64,000 bases of DNA from Sycobia sp. Sy_11 (Eukaryota > Arthropoda > Insecta > Hymenoptera > Epichrysomallidae). The position numbers and the translations under genes are program-made. Location of the stretch: contig JACCIC010000279.1 of assembly GCA_018907035.1 (NCBI GenBank), forward strand, positions 62,001 through 126,000, in the 5' to 3' direction. Shown piece after piece: positions 10,954-22,439 of the stretch (positions within the stretch are counted from its first letter, which is position 1; each line of letters starts with the position of its first letter). The notes under the pieces are model-generated. The model did no database searches. It had not been told where the DNA came from and worked only from the letters and a program-made list of their open reading frames with translations.

Positions 10954-12106
10954 ATGGCTGAAGCGCTTATGCAGGCACAAATCCGTCTAGTAACGTTCAT
11001 ATCTAATTTTTTGAAAAATACAAAAGACAAGAAATCTTCTGGTACTCTTACGATTACCTAATATGAAGCACGTCTCAAACTATTAGAACGTTACTACAAA
11101 GAATTGTTCACGCGCCCTGATGAACTACTTTCTCATTCGATTGAGCTAAGAGAGCATGAATATTTTTCAAAAAATTATTTCACATGCGCGGAAAATTCGT
11201 ACGTCGCTACGCTCACCAATATCAATGCGGAAATCGACCGCCTGCGTGCAGATTCTACTATGCAGCCTCGCCAGTTCCAAGGTATTAAGTCGAACGATTT
11301 ATCAACCGCGACGCATTACGTAAAGGTTCCTCGCGTCTCGTTACCGAAATTCTCTGGAAATCAAAATGACTGGGAGTCATTTAAACTGTGTTTCGTATCA
11401 CTTATTATAAGCAAGCGCGAATACTCCGATGTCGATAACCTACAGTATCTGCTTAGTACAGTTGAAGGGAAATCGGCAGCCCGACTTCGCGGCATAGAAG
11501 TAACTGACGCAAACTTCAAGGTCGCTTGGGATAAATTTACTAAACCTTACGACAATACTCGTAAGCGCCTTGCGAATTATCTTGAATCTGTGATACAGCT
11601 ACCGACTGTTCGTTCACCAAACGCAGTAAGAGGACTCGAAACACTCGGTTGTCCCATTGCATCATACGATAATTGGTTTGTTCATTGTATCGTTAAAAAA
11701 TTAGATGCGCATACACGCGAAACATGGAAAATCTCGCAGGAGGAAACACAAGGTTTTTACACTCACTTCGACTTAATGTCGTTTTTGGACCGTCGTCTGC
11801 AATCACTCAATCGAGCACACGGTAATGCGGAAAACCGTTCACCTCGCGTTTCTCACACTAAACAGTCTGGCTTAAAACCAAGAACGTTTGAATCAATCTC
11901 GGCTAACATAGCCGGTACAGCGGAGACCAACTCTCCGGCGATAATGCGTAATTTCGCATGCTATTTCTGCCAAGGGAAACACTCAGTTTACTCTTGTAAT
12001 AAATTTAGGAGCATGACTCCACATGAGCGATTATACTTTTGCAAAAAGGCTAGTGCATTCTTAAATTGCCTAAGCAAATCACACGCAGCTAATAACTGCA
12101 ATTCAT
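10954..12106 (+). pseudogene. BEL/Pao gag, interrupted
   Basis: Gag forms the particle and binds RNA. I take the ATG at 10954 (MAEALMQAQIRLV). An in-frame TAA at 11059-11061 interrupts the frame, which then resumes as YEARLKLLERYY. The central region VPRVSLPKFSGNQNDWESF (near 11326) matches the DUF1759-type gag core typical of BEL/Pao. The zinc-knuckle region follows with CYFCQGKHSVYSC near 11959 and a second cysteine cluster that is split by the SINE insertion at 12106; the frame resumes after the SINE as CNSSHRCLVCKQKC. Confidence 0.88.
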
Positions 12107-12314
12107 GAGGCCTACGATGGCTCGATCGCTAGAGCGAAGGACTAGTAACTTGGTGATCCGAGTTCAAATCCCGGTCTCGGCCGATTGACTCAGGCACCGC
12201 TGCAATAATTTACATATGCTTTGTTTACAAACACATCGCAGACCTCCGTCGCTGATTAGCACCGATATTTGGAAGCATAAATAGAGCGACGTTAAATAAC
12301 ATAAAAAAAAAAAA
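12107..12314 (+). mobile_element. tRNA-derived SINE inserted in BEL/Pao gag
   Basis: The head resembles a tRNA: an A-box-like GATGGCTCGATCGCTAGAGCG near 12116 and a B-box GAGTTCAAATCCCGG near 12159, which together form an internal RNA polymerase III promoter. A non-tRNA body follows, then an A-rich tail (12303-12316). A 13-bp target duplication AACTGCAATTCAT lies at 12094-12106 and 12315-12327. Removing it restores the flanking gag zinc-knuckle reading frame. Two more copies lie at 19274-19545 and 36566-36757. Confidence 0.93.
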
Positions 12315-13058
12315 AACTGCAATTCATCGCACCGTTGTCTTGTGTGCAAGCAGAAGTGTCACACAAAGCTGCATTTAGAAAGCAAATCGTCGGATTCAAC
12401 AGCTCCTTCCTGTGTCGCTCCTCCCAGTGATAACGCTTCGAGCGATAAATTTCCAGTCGCATCTGATTCATCGGCGTCCTGTAGTGCATACATGGCTGCG
12501 ACCAAATGCATGGTATTGCTTGCTACAGCTCGAATAATCGTGTGCGACAAATTTGGAAAGTCTCTTACAGTGCGTGCGTTAATCGACCCAGGTGCTCAAA
12601 GCCCGTTTGTCTCTGAACGATTAGCAGCACGGCTAACCGTAGACCGACGCTCGGTGTCCGTCGCCATTCTAGGCGTCGGTGGGCAGGCTACTGCAAAGGC
12701 GCGAAGCGAAATCACTGTCATACTTAAATCGCTTATAGATCACAACTTCAAGTGTCACTGTTCGGCGCTCGTCCTGCCAGAACTTACTTGTATGCTTCCG
12801 GCAACTAAACTGTCGATTAAAAATTGGTCAGATTTAGCCGAACTGCAATTAGCAGACCCCGAGTGCCACGTTCCAGTTAAAATTGATCTGATTTTGGGAG
12901 CAGATCTTTACGCTACCATACTGCAAGACGGATTCATTCGCGGTCTTATAGATGCGCCGTTCGCGCAAAATACTGTGTTCGGATGGATACTGACTGGCAG
13001 TATCGCAACACAGAATCTTGAACCTGATACGCGACACGCACCGCGCATCATGTGGTGA
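12315..13058 (+). pseudogene. BEL/Pao gag end and aspartic protease
   Basis: This continues gag after the SINE (zinc knuckle CLVCKQKCHTKLH) into an aspartic protease domain of the DUF1758 type. The active-site region reads VRALIDPGAQSPFVSERLA near 12570, where the family usually has a D-S/Q-G-S pattern, so the residues after Asp look altered. ILGVGG and IDLILGADL are further family landmarks. The frame ends at TGA 13056-13058, after which pol continues in another frame, probably a later frameshift. Confidence 0.85.
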
Positions 13059-13061
13059 CTC

Positions 13062-13912
13062 AATCTACTCTCATGCGAGCACTTTCTCGATTTTGGGAGA
13101 TTGAAGAGTTGCCTCGTTGCAAAAAGCTTTAGCCAGAAGAAGAGTATTGTGATCAATACTTCAACGACTCATACTACCGCAACGATGGTGGACGATTTGT
13201 AGTACGCCTTCCTTTTAAACGCCAAGAAGTATTTCTCGATACGAGAAATATTGCCGTCGCGTGTCTTCTCCGTTCAGAAAAGCGCAGAAAACGCGACAAT
13301 GATTTTCAACACGCCTATGCGAGATTCATGAAGGAATATCTTCAACTAGGTCACATGAAGGTCGCAATACCACCCCTCGATGATTTCAATTTCTACTTAC
13401 CCCATCATGGAATTTATCGAGCGGATTCGAATAAAATCCGTGTAGTCTGCAATGCCTCACAAAAAGCTTCGAATGGAATCGCTCTTAATAATCTTCTGCT
13501 ACCAGGACGGAAATTACAGTCAGATATCACACTGGTAATTTCGCGTTGGAGATTCGGTTGCATAGCTATTGTCACCGACATTGTAAAAATGTTCCGGCAA
13601 TTTCTGGTGCATGAGGAAGACCAAAAATGGCAAAGGCTCGTTTGGAGAGAAACATCCAACGCCTTAATTGCCGATTACGTCACGGCTATAGTGACTTATG
13701 GAATGTCTTGTGCGCCGTACCTTGCGATGAAGGCAATCCTGCAATTAGCTGAGGATGGTCGTCATTCGCATCCTTTAGCGTCTATGATACTTATTAATCA
13801 AATTTACGTTGATGACATTTTTCTAGCTGCCCATGATGAGCAACATGCTGCAGCACAGCGCGATCAGCTGATTCAGCTTCTCGCCTCTGCAGGTATGCAG
13901 CTAGGAAAGTGA
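13062..13912 (+). pseudogene. BEL/Pao reverse transcriptase
   Basis: The frame upstream of RT reads FWEIEELPRCKKL, then a TAG, then PEEEYCDQYFNDSYYRNDGG and VVRLPF, all typical of the region just before the BEL/Pao RT. The RT core includes KIRVVCNASQKA, LPGRKLQSDI, TDIVKMFRQ (first catalytic Asp region) and NQIYVDDIFLA, where YVDD is the catalytic motif near 13804. The frame stops at TGA 13910-13912 inside the LGKWLSNHQ-like region; translation then continues in the same frame, so this is a nonsense change. Confidence 0.9.
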
Positions 13913-15135
13913 TTAAGCAATCATCAGAAACTTCTTGAAGAAATTTCGGAAGGTGATTTTCACAAACTTTTATGTGTTTCAGGAGATGTTATCTCAATCC
14001 TTGGACTGAAGTGGGATACTGAAGCAGACGAGTTTCTATTTAATTCGTCACTGCCAGCTCCCACTCATCCTATTTCGAAAAGAACAGTATTATCTGATAC
14101 TGCTAGATTTTACGATCCGTTAGGACTTATCGCGCCTGTTTTAATTCAAGCAAAAATTTTATTACAGGACTTATCGATCAATCAGTTGGATTGGGATATG
14201 CCGCTACCACACGAATTGCTAAATAAATGGCTCAACTTTCGTTCTTCGCTGAGTCATCTACCAGCCATCCGTATACCACGATGGATAGGAACCTCCGGTG
14301 ACCAAACTTGGAGCTTTCATAGGTTTGCAGACGTATCGATGCGAGCCTATGTCACAGTCATTTACGCGGTCATCCCAGGATGCAATCCGGCACTGCTCAT
14401 GGCAAAAACTCGGGTCGCCCCGGTAAAAGTTGAGACACTGTCTCGACTTGAACTTTGTGGTGCAATACTCCTGATGCGCTTAACTAAACATGTGCTGTCA
14501 GGCATAACTCGAGCTCCCTCGTCGATCAATCTTTGGAGCGACTCAAAGGTCGTACTCGATTGGCTTGATAGCCATCCATCCAGATGGCCAACCTTCGTAG
14601 CGAACCGCGTCAGCGAAATTAGTACCTCGTTTCCAGAAGTAACTTGGAAGCACGTCCACGGCAAGGACAATCCAGCAGATTGCGCTATCCGAGAATTGCC
14701 CCCTGAAGAACTGGCTCAATTTTCATTATGGTGGGAAGGATCGGACTGGCTCTCCCGCCCACCCTCCGAATGGCCTGTCAATACCACCTTACCTAGGAGC
14801 AGCGACATGCTCATCATATGACCGAGAGGCTAGCTCAATCGCCAATGGAGCGTGACGAACTTACGGTCTTTCAGAAGTTCTCCTCCTTCTTGAAGATCGT
14901 TCGAATTTTAGCATTCGTCCTTCGTTGGAAGCTAAAAGCTGATCAAAAACCTACATGTATTGCTGCTCAACTCACTGCTCAGGAACAAAACGCAGCTCAA
15001 CTCGCTCTATTTCGTCTAATTCAACGACGACACTTCAATATTGAAATTATTTCGATTTCTGCAGGTAGACATCTCCAGAGACGCAGCCCTCTTGTAAGAC
15101 TAACTCCGATCCTGGATGTCAACGACTTACTTTGA
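13913..15135 (+). pseudogene. BEL/Pao connection and RNase H-like (Pao peptidase) region
   Basis: After the nonsense codon the frame resumes with LSNHQKLLEEISEGD, then GLKWDTEADEF and TARFYDPLGLIAPV (near 14098), a strong BEL/Pao signature. The RNase H-like part has FADVSMRAYVTVIY, APVKVETLSRLELCGA and LWSDSKVVLDWL, followed by WKHVHGKDNPADCAIRELPP. A stop at 14819-14821 is followed by a separate open stretch to 15135 leading towards integrase. It would degrade the RNA strand of the RNA-DNA hybrid if intact. Confidence 0.86.
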
Positions 15136-15960
15136 ATCGGCGGAAGACTACAAAATGCTTTATTGTCTAAAGCGGAACGACATCCAATAATTCTGCCCGG
15201 GCGATCCAGCTTCGTTCGGCTTCTCGTCAACGATACTCACCGCCTCACTCTACATGGAGGAGTACAAATAATGAAAAGTATCCTGAATCGTCGATTTTGG
15301 ATTGTCCGAGGTAATCGATTAGTTTCATCAGTATATCGACAATGTGTAACCTGCACCAGATATGGACATTCACCGGTTAGTCAACAGATGGCTCCGCTAC
15401 CTGCTGAACGTGTAAGACAAGGGCGACCATTCGCAATCACCGGGTTAGACTATGCTGGGCCTATCTCAATACTTTTTTCAAAAAGACGAGGAGCTAAAAC
15501 TACAAAAGGTTATGTAGCGATCTTTATTTTTCTCGTCGTGAAGGCGATCCATATCGAAATAGTCTCTGATTTATCTACGGATGCGTTTCTGGCAGTCTTC
15601 TCACGATTCACAGCTCGACGTGGGCTATGTAGCACCATTTACAGGCGCAGACGGAACGTTGCGCCACCTGTTCAAGAAGACTTCCGCTTTCTCTCAGGGC
15701 ATTTTCACGCATCTCGCAAATCAGGGAACAGAGTGGAAGTTTATACCGCCTTGAGCACCGCATTTTGGCGGGCTCTGGGAGGCTGCCGTTCGAAGCTTCA
15801 AATACCACCTTCGTCGAGTGATTGAAACATTAAGCTTACGTTGGGAGAACTGTCTACGTTGTCTGCAAAGATAGAAGCCTGCCTTAATTCGAGACCACTC
15901 TGCCCTCTCAGTTGTGAAGCGTACGACCCAGTAGCATTTACTCCTGGCCACTTCCTGATC
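15136..15960 (+). pseudogene. BEL/Pao integrase, frameshifted
   Basis: The N-terminal zinc-binding region has HRLTLHGG and YRQCVTCTR (H2C2). The catalytic core starts at ITGLDYAGP (first Asp, near 15440), continues with VKAIHIEIVSDLSTDAFL and a region where the second Asp would be expected; there the frame shifts near 15640. In the shifted frame, the conserved PHFGGLWEAAVRSFK-type block is recognisable near 15755-15800, including the expected Glu. It is inactive as it stands. Confidence 0.87.
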
Positions 15961-16047
15961 GGATCAACGCCCCTGACGATCCCGGACCCACTATTGGATT
16001 TGTAAACCAAAGTCTCATTCAAGTCAAGAAGGCAGTTCGTCAATCAA

Positions 16048-16380
16048 ATGCGAGACTCTTTCTGGGTGCGTTGGGGTAAAGAGGTTCTATCGCAACTTCA
16101 ACAACGGAATAAGTGGTTGAAGCCGCAAACGAACCTGAAAACAGTCAATATCGTCCTTGTTACCAACGAGCTTTTGCCGCCTGCTGCGTGGCCGCTAGCT
16201 ATTATTGAAAAAACTCACCCAGGCAAGGATGGTTTAGTTCGGGTGGTGACGCTGCGGACTTCCAAATCAACTTTTATCCGTCCAGTTGTTAAGCTAATAC
16301 AGCTACCCTCTGATGAAACCGCGAGCGCATTCCTTGCATACTTTAACCTTAGTATAGCTCAACTCAAGAATGAAGAATGA
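16048..16380 (+). pseudogene. BEL/Pao C-terminal DUF5641-like domain
   Basis: The stretch reads FWVRWGKEVLSQLQQRNKW, then NIVLVTNELLPPAAWPLA and VIEKTHPGKDGLVRVVTLRT, ending RPVVKLIQLP. This order matches the small domain that follows integrase in BEL/Pao polyproteins. It ends at a TGA about 190 bp before the 3' LTR. Confidence 0.85.
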
Positions 16381-16548
16381 AGACGAACTGCGATTTTAGT
16401 TTTAAGTACTTCATTGTAATTGTATGCCAATACCATTTGTTTACTTGTTTTGCTTTAAGAGTTTATATGTGTGTGTATCAGAAAATTCGAGTACATTTAT
16501 AATTGCGATTCCAATTAAAATCGTGTGCATTATTGCCCTTCCCTCCAG

Positions 16549-16568
16549 TCATGGCAAGGGGGACGGTA
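16549..16568 (+). promoter_or_regulatory. Putative polypurine tract before the 3' LTR
   Basis: The purine-rich GGCAAGGGGGACGG lies just upstream of the 3' LTR. Polypurine tracts at this position prime second-strand synthesis. Confidence 0.6.
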
Positions 16569-17021
16569 TCTTCTACGTGATTATGAGGTTTATAAACCAA
16601 CGTTTCCGAATCAGTTTAAAGCGTCACCGGCGAGCCGGGAGGGGATAGGGTAGTATGTTGATCCTACATTATCGTGCGCTCGCATGAATATCGTAGTGTA
16701 GTAAAAATGCTCTAAGTTGTTCAAAACATTCTATCTCCTCAACGGCAAGCGTCTAGATGACTTTAGACTATTCGAGCATTTCTCTCGCTGATCGGCTTTC
16801 GAACTGTATGGTGCGTTTTCTCGCGGAGAATATATTTGCTAAGCGTTAAATTTCGAAACTGTTTGCGTTCTGTGCAATTCTGTGTGCGGCCTGTAACCTT
16901 CTTGTAACTAAACTTGTACATATACGTTTAAGAATAAAATCATTTAATCACACTCAAAATTAATTCTCGTTCAGTCACCTCGCGAATATTTCCAATTTAA
17001 ACGTCGAATCTATTTCGAACA
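16569..17021 (+). repeat. BEL/Pao 3' LTR (453 bp)
   Basis: It aligns with the 5' LTR from end to end. Its first base pairs read TCTTCTACGTGATT where the 5' LTR reads TGTTCAGCGTGATT, so the canonical TG terminus has mutated. It ends TTTCGAACA and is followed by the target duplication GTAAG. Confidence 0.92.
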
Positions 17022-17026
17022 GTAAG

Positions 17027-17382
17027 CTAAGTCGACTTCTCCAAGTCTATAATTCAATATACTCACCAGCAAGTAAAGTAAGGGAATTTAACAGCAATCT
17101 TGAAGCACTCTGAAAATCACTGCAAAATCTCTGCAAAATCTCTCGAGAATCTCAGCAAAATCTTTCGAAAATCGCGCCTCCAGCGCGGAAGCATGACTTG
17201 CTTATAGTTTTCAATGTCTAAACTTGGTTGCGGGTAGAAAGCTAAGGCATAAAAGGCCACTCATTATCTATAGTATTGGAACTTATATTGACATTTCGTT
17301 GTCTACTTCAGTAAGGCAAAACTGAATGCCAGTTACCAGGCGGATAAGACTTGAAACTTACCATTATAATGTAAGCAGCGCG

Positions 17383-17436
<54 letters not shown>

Positions 17437-19273
17437 AGAGAAAACTATGTCCGCGGAATGACTATTAGATAGATCGCGGTACGCGTATATAATTCTGTGG
17501 AGGGAGCGCTTCTCGATTCATCCGTATGCTCGCGCTTCAATACTTTGCTCTCTACACCATTCTTCGCGTAAACGAGTCTGTTGCAGTGCTATCTGTGTAA
17601 ATAGCGAGTGTTAGACGAACACAGTTACTGATATGTAGGAACAGTATTTAATAATTATTACAATTATTTATAATTAATAAATCAATTTTTCATATATTAA
17701 ATTTATTTCAATTGGATTATTTATTCTAGAAAAATATTTAAATACATTTCCTTGTACATTTTGCCGTGGTAATAAACCGTCAGTTGCCTCCTTTTAGAGT
17801 TTTCCTTATTTAGGTTATTAATATATATATATATTGTAATAGGCCAAAGCAACGGTAAAATACACTCAAAAGTGGCCGATCCCATATGGTCTTGGAAATA
17901 AACTGGCTCACCTATCAGGGCCCTTACTTCTACCATGGTGCTATCTCGATACGCTGTTGCGTGCTGCTCGGTTGCAAAATATCAAAATTTTGGATGTTAA
18001 AGGTACTCCCAACGACGAGAACCACATCCGTTACAAAACGATATCCTTTACGAAAGAATGCAGTAGCTGATTCAAGTCGCATAGTGGATATTAACATCGC
18101 CGCGCCCTAAAAAGTGGATGGATCCATGCTTTTGAAAATCAGGAGAAAGAAAACAGGATATACCGAGGCGAGAAAATGAAAGACGAATCAAAGCTTGGAA
18201 TTGCAAATTTATTTATCGTTATGAACTGACGACTAATAGGTTATGATTCACAAAACTTCAAAATAATGCTATATTTAAAACAAGGCTTTGAGATCAGCAG
18301 TTAACCAGCTCGTGTAAGCGACACCCATAAAGCACGAATTCCCGCTTTTGCTCCCTCTTTTTGAATATTTTTATGCATTTTTGACATAGAAGGGCGACCT
18401 GAGTATGAAAAATCTACAACATTTTTCCGGCCATTTTAAAAACGTTTAAATCATTGGAATACACGTGAATACGATAAAAATTCATTTTTTACTAGTTTTA
18501 ATAAATTATAAATGTCAGTTGCAATTTTGCCAAGTTTCGTGTGAAATTTCTTGCTCTATCTATTAACGTCTTCAATATAAGATAGTCGTCCCGAAATAAG
18601 TTATTGCACTGACTTTGTGAACATATCATTCATCATAAAAGGTATCTCCTATCGAAAATGATGTAATATGGTCGATATACTACAGATCGTCGAGCGGATG
18701 TATACCTGCAGATTTCTTTTAGGCCTCCAGACATATTTTCTCCAGACATCTTTCCAAGCACGTGAGTACGCACGTAACATTACATTTAATTATATTTTTC
18801 AAAGAATAAATTTGCTATGGTTTTAATGGTAATCGACTCGCTGAGTTTTGCAGAGAACTTCCATCTCTCACGTGGTTACGAATAACTAAATGGTCTTTTC
18901 AACGTACGCTCGCAAGAGGTCTTGATATTTTCTAGCTTGCCGATGTTTACATCTTGTAGAGCGATCCAGAAGATACTTGAAAACTAGCCTCATTATATCA
19001 TATATAAAATAAGTACTTCTAAATCTTTATTTATAAATAAATATCTTTATAAATAAATATCTTTATATCTTAATATATCTTTATAATTTTTTTATTTTTC
19101 ACGCAACGTCTATGATATTATTTTGCCATTTTATTATTTCTTATACAACCGATTTCTTATTGCGTCTTTTATTTAGATAATACTTATGATTTACTGATGG
19201 ATAGGTATTCTTAGACGTAAGATAACTATGCAATAGCATATTTTTTTCAAAACTAATCTACTATAGATATAAA
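17027..19273. other. Non-coding stretch, no gene recognised
   Basis: It contains short AAAATCTCT-type repeats near 17110-17175, an AT tract at 17388-17433, and otherwise unique AT-rich sequence. I looked on the minus strand for a further CUB exon continuing the host gene and saw no CGG-type CUB motif with splice sites. Confidence 0.55.
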
Positions 19274-19545
19274 AATGGTGGTCTATTATGTCTTGATCGC
19301 TAAAATGAAGGACTAATAATTCAATCGCCCAAGTTGAATACTTGATTTCAGCCGATTAACACACAAACAACTGTGCAATTTTATATATCATTTATTTACG
19401 AGCACATTATAGATTTCAATCACTGATTAGCGCCAATATTTTAAAGTATAAATATTGTTTCCTTAAATAATATAAATAGTGTTCCATTAAATAATATAAA
19501 TAGTTAAATATAAATAGTGTTCCGTTAAATAATGTAAAAAAAATA
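19274..19545 (+). mobile_element. Diverged copy of the tRNA-derived SINE
   Basis: It aligns with the SINE at 12107: TCTTGATCGCTAAAATGAAGG corresponds to the A-box region, then CACTGATTAGCGCCAATATT and AAGTATAAATA match the body. The B-box is eroded. The tail contains a repeated TTCCATTAAATAATATAAAT-type unit instead of pure A. It is clearly older than the copy in the BEL/Pao element and lies about 220 bp downstream of the last CUB exon seen. Confidence 0.78.
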
Positions 19546-19765
19546 TATTAAAATGAAAAACAATGTCGCTACTGTAGTTAATTGTAAGTATTAGCTCTAA
19601 TAAATATTCAATCAGTTCATTTCACTTTATACGTAGTGTTTCATTATATATGTATTTTACATCTTGAATCTATCCTAAAAATTCAATTCATTATTTTTCT
19701 GAAGAACTAATGAAAGAAAAAATAAAATGAATGAAAAAAATAAATGAGCAAATAAATAATCTTAC

Positions 19766-19957
19766 CATTAAGAAAATATTTAAATTTAAATCCAGCACGG
19801 TTAACTGAACTATCTGTCTTAAATATTATTTCCATTCGTCCTTTTGCCATTCTTCTTCCTGGAGAGCCTATGCCACACCAAACATTAGTACCACGAATCC
19901 ATTCTCCAGTAAATAATACAATGGTTACGTTGTCGTACGGGCATGTAGCACTATTTC
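19766..19957 (-). CDS. Cubilin-like exon F (second half of a CUB domain)
   Basis: The acceptor AG is at 19959-19958 and the donor GT at 19765-19764 (GTAAGA). Translated with the previous exon it reads HFSLEG then NSATCPYDNVTIVLF, WCGIGSP and MEIIFKTDSSVNRAGFKFKY. That is the third-cysteine/Asp strand, the WCG fourth cysteine, and the final strands of a CUB domain. It begins with two bases completing the Gly codon shared with exon E and ends one base into a codon. The exon that should follow is not found in the window. Confidence 0.85.
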
Positions 19958-20119
19958 CTAAATTCAAAACTATTAGTTAGTCAATTCGCTGTATAGTATA
20001 TCAAGCATAATGTAATAATATTAATCCTTTAAGGTAATAAAAACACTAATTATTTTTCTATATTATACTATATTACTTTTGCACTCTAGTTTTTACAATA
20101 ACACTATTAAATGAGCTAG

Positions 20120-22210
20120 AAAATTATCTTTAATCGTCACTTTATTTAATTAGCGATAATCTATACATAGCCTCCCCACTTTTCTTTTTTAGAAGTATGA
20201 TTGGGCTTGCGTACGAGGATTCATTCAGATGAATGATTTTTCTATTCATAACATCATCCAATATTATCTGCAATTTATTTTTATCCGCAAATGCAAGCCT
20301 ACGTGGTTTGAAAGTTATTGGCTGCTTATTTTTTCAATTTATTTTCATCTCGAAAGGTATATCATTTTTACAAAATTTCTTCTTTTTGATATAAACATTT
20401 TCATATAAACACTCTTTTTCATTTTAAATGTCTGTATTCAAATTCGGATTTAGTAGTAACAGAGTATCTTTTTCATTATTATTTATAATTTCAATATCAT
20501 AATTACCGATACCGCTAAACTGAATTCATTTCCGCGTGTCCTAATTTCTTTTTCCCTAACTAGATTTCCTTCATCACTTAATAATTGGATGAGAAAAAAA
20601 ATCGCGTCCCAGTATTGTAGCATATACCATAATATTCTCAGAAACAACATAAAAGTTAAAATTAATTGTAATGCCCTCGATTTCAATTTCACTTTTAAAT
20701 AAACTCGAAATTTCCATTTGAGATTCATTAATGCCTACAGACTCTAATCTATTATTTGGTAAAGGAGATTGCACCTCTGGTGGAACATACTTTCTTTTAA
20801 AGCTAATAGACGAACCTGAGTCAAGCATCGCTTGCATTGAAAACATAATAGTTTGCTTAGTACTATCGGTAACCATATAAGAAAAAGATGTAAGGCACGA
20901 GGCTGGAAATGTCTGGATCTGTGCTACTGTCACTGTTGGCTCCTGGTTGCGACATCTCGTTCCATAGATTATTTTCTGGGCAGTTTCTCAGCTGTTTGCT
21001 CGTGGATCCACATTCAAAACACGACCCATATTCTCGCCTCGGCTTCGTACACATAGATGCATAGTGTCCACTTTTTTGATAGTTGAAATATCGTAGAGGT
21101 GTTCTCTTATGCATATACGTGTCCTCGTTTTTCCACTAAACATAACAAGGTTACTGGTACGCTCAAACCATGATTGTTCAATTTTTGCTTTTCTTCCTTC
21201 TAGCGTATTTTTTTCAAAAGCTTATAGAAGTTCCGTTGGTTTTCCAAAGACATCATGCGGACTTGATTTTGGAGTTGCATCTCGACAACACTGTCGATGA
21301 TATAATCGACCATCTCATTCTTCGGACTCAGCACACGATTGCCTAATATTCTCTTATCGTGATAATAGTGGAAAATTTTTCTCCTCTCCTCCATATACGA
21401 TGTTCAACATTTTTCTGTAGAAGCATCTGACATGGTATGATCGAACATTTGCTTCATTGCATCTAATAAAATATTTATTCCGGTCAAGTATTCTGGTTTT
21501 GAATGAATCCAATCTGCAGCGTGGCGTTTCAATTTCGACCTTATGAAAACTTTTGTTGCGTTATCGTCTAAACGTTAGTTACTCCAAAGAAGCCGCAACT
21601 GTTACTCTCAACTCCAAAAGGTATCATCTTTTCCAACAAAATTAGCCAGTAGATCACCGATCGCTCGTATACTCATGTGTGACGGTCTATCTCTGTTTAC
21701 AATTTACGAATCTGTGATTGCGTTAGTTCGACACACTTGCTTTCGTCGAGAAACTTGAAGCTCGCGTTTCAATAACGCGTTCTCTCTGCGCACAAATTCC
21801 AGTTATTTGGCCAAATAATCGAAGAATGCTCCGCTGGGATATTCCATTCCTTCCAACTGAATCTAAAAATTACTTTGCAAATTATTTGGCGTTCTCCTCT
21901 GCTCCTCCTTTTCTCGTGCAAGTGTGATCCAAATATCTTCATCAAAGCCGAGCAATCGCTGTGCTAACTCAGTCTTTGTTCCTGAGGTTTGTAAGTTTCT
22001 ATTTCGCAAAAATTTCTTCAACATGAACGGCGTGTAGTTAGCTTCCACTTTGTCGTACAACTTAGCGTACACAAACAAGGAACACAAACAAAAAAATCAC
22101 CAACTATCACAAAATTCAGTAAATGAGTCACACAGCCCCTCATTGAAATAAAAATTGCTTTTCCACAAGACTTACTTGCTCTTAAATAAATCTCTCTGAG
22201 TCCCACTTCT
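20120..22210 (-). mobile_element. Ty3/gypsy-like LTR retrotransposon remnant
   Basis: Reading from right to left: a gag segment with a SAP-like helix pair (MLKKFLRNRNLQTSGTKTEL, near 21900-22020), degenerate gag (21200-21394), zinc-knuckle remains (20863-21114), an aspartic protease with AMLDSGSSISF (near 20790-20825), and the start of reverse transcriptase with ESSYASPIILLKKKSGE (near 20175-20225). The order gag, protease, RT is that of Ty3/gypsy pol. Several frameshifts are present. The knuckle cysteines are mutated (YFNYQKSGHYASMC). No LTRs are identified, and the rest of pol is missing. Confidence 0.8.
20574..20933 (-). pseudogene. Gypsy-like aspartic protease segment
   Basis: The segment contains the retropepsin active-site triad Asp-Ser-Gly in AMLDSGSSISFK and, about 75 residues on, ATILGRDFFSHPI, which matches the ILGRDFL flap-end motif of gypsy proteases. 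The family works as a dimer to cut the Gag-Pol polyprotein. The neighbouring gag and RT pieces are frameshifted, so this is a fragment. Confidence 0.78.
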
Positions 22211-22439
22211 AAAGTTGTAGGGCGATATCAGGAAATGAAAAAAGGTGAGAGCACATTTATTGTAGATACAAAGTGGAACTTTTTGGAGAACATACATTAG
22301 CGGAAAACAGCAAACAATAATATGATACGATAATGAGAGAGGAAGCCCATCAATACCAGTAGACCCTTGAAGTCGCTGGTTAAACTGGGACTGACTGCTG
22401 CTCTGTACGATTGAAAACAAATTACTTATTATTGCCGTT

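Larger units (their letters stand above)
9922..17021 (+). mobile_element. BEL/Pao LTR retrotransposon, complete but inactivated
   Basis: The element is 7.1 kb with two LTRs, a putative primer-binding site, gag, protease, RT, RNase H region, integrase and a C-terminal DUF5641-like domain in the order typical of BEL/Pao. A 5-bp target duplication GTAAG lies at 9917-9921 and 17022-17026. A tRNA-derived SINE interrupts gag at 12107-12314. Several nonsense and frameshift lesions are visible. The LTRs differ at roughly two dozen or more positions by eye, mostly transitions, so the insertion is not recent. Confidence 0.95.

Noticed and set aside
12107..12185. A possible functional tRNA gene
   Set aside because: A- and B-boxes are present, but the unit is followed by a SINE body and A-tail and flanked by a 13-bp target duplication; the acceptor and anticodon stems do not fold well.
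17721..18110. Overlapping opposite-strand frames near 17.7-18.1 kb
   Set aside because: I checked for a further CUB exon or retroelement motif and found none; no splice-supported reading.
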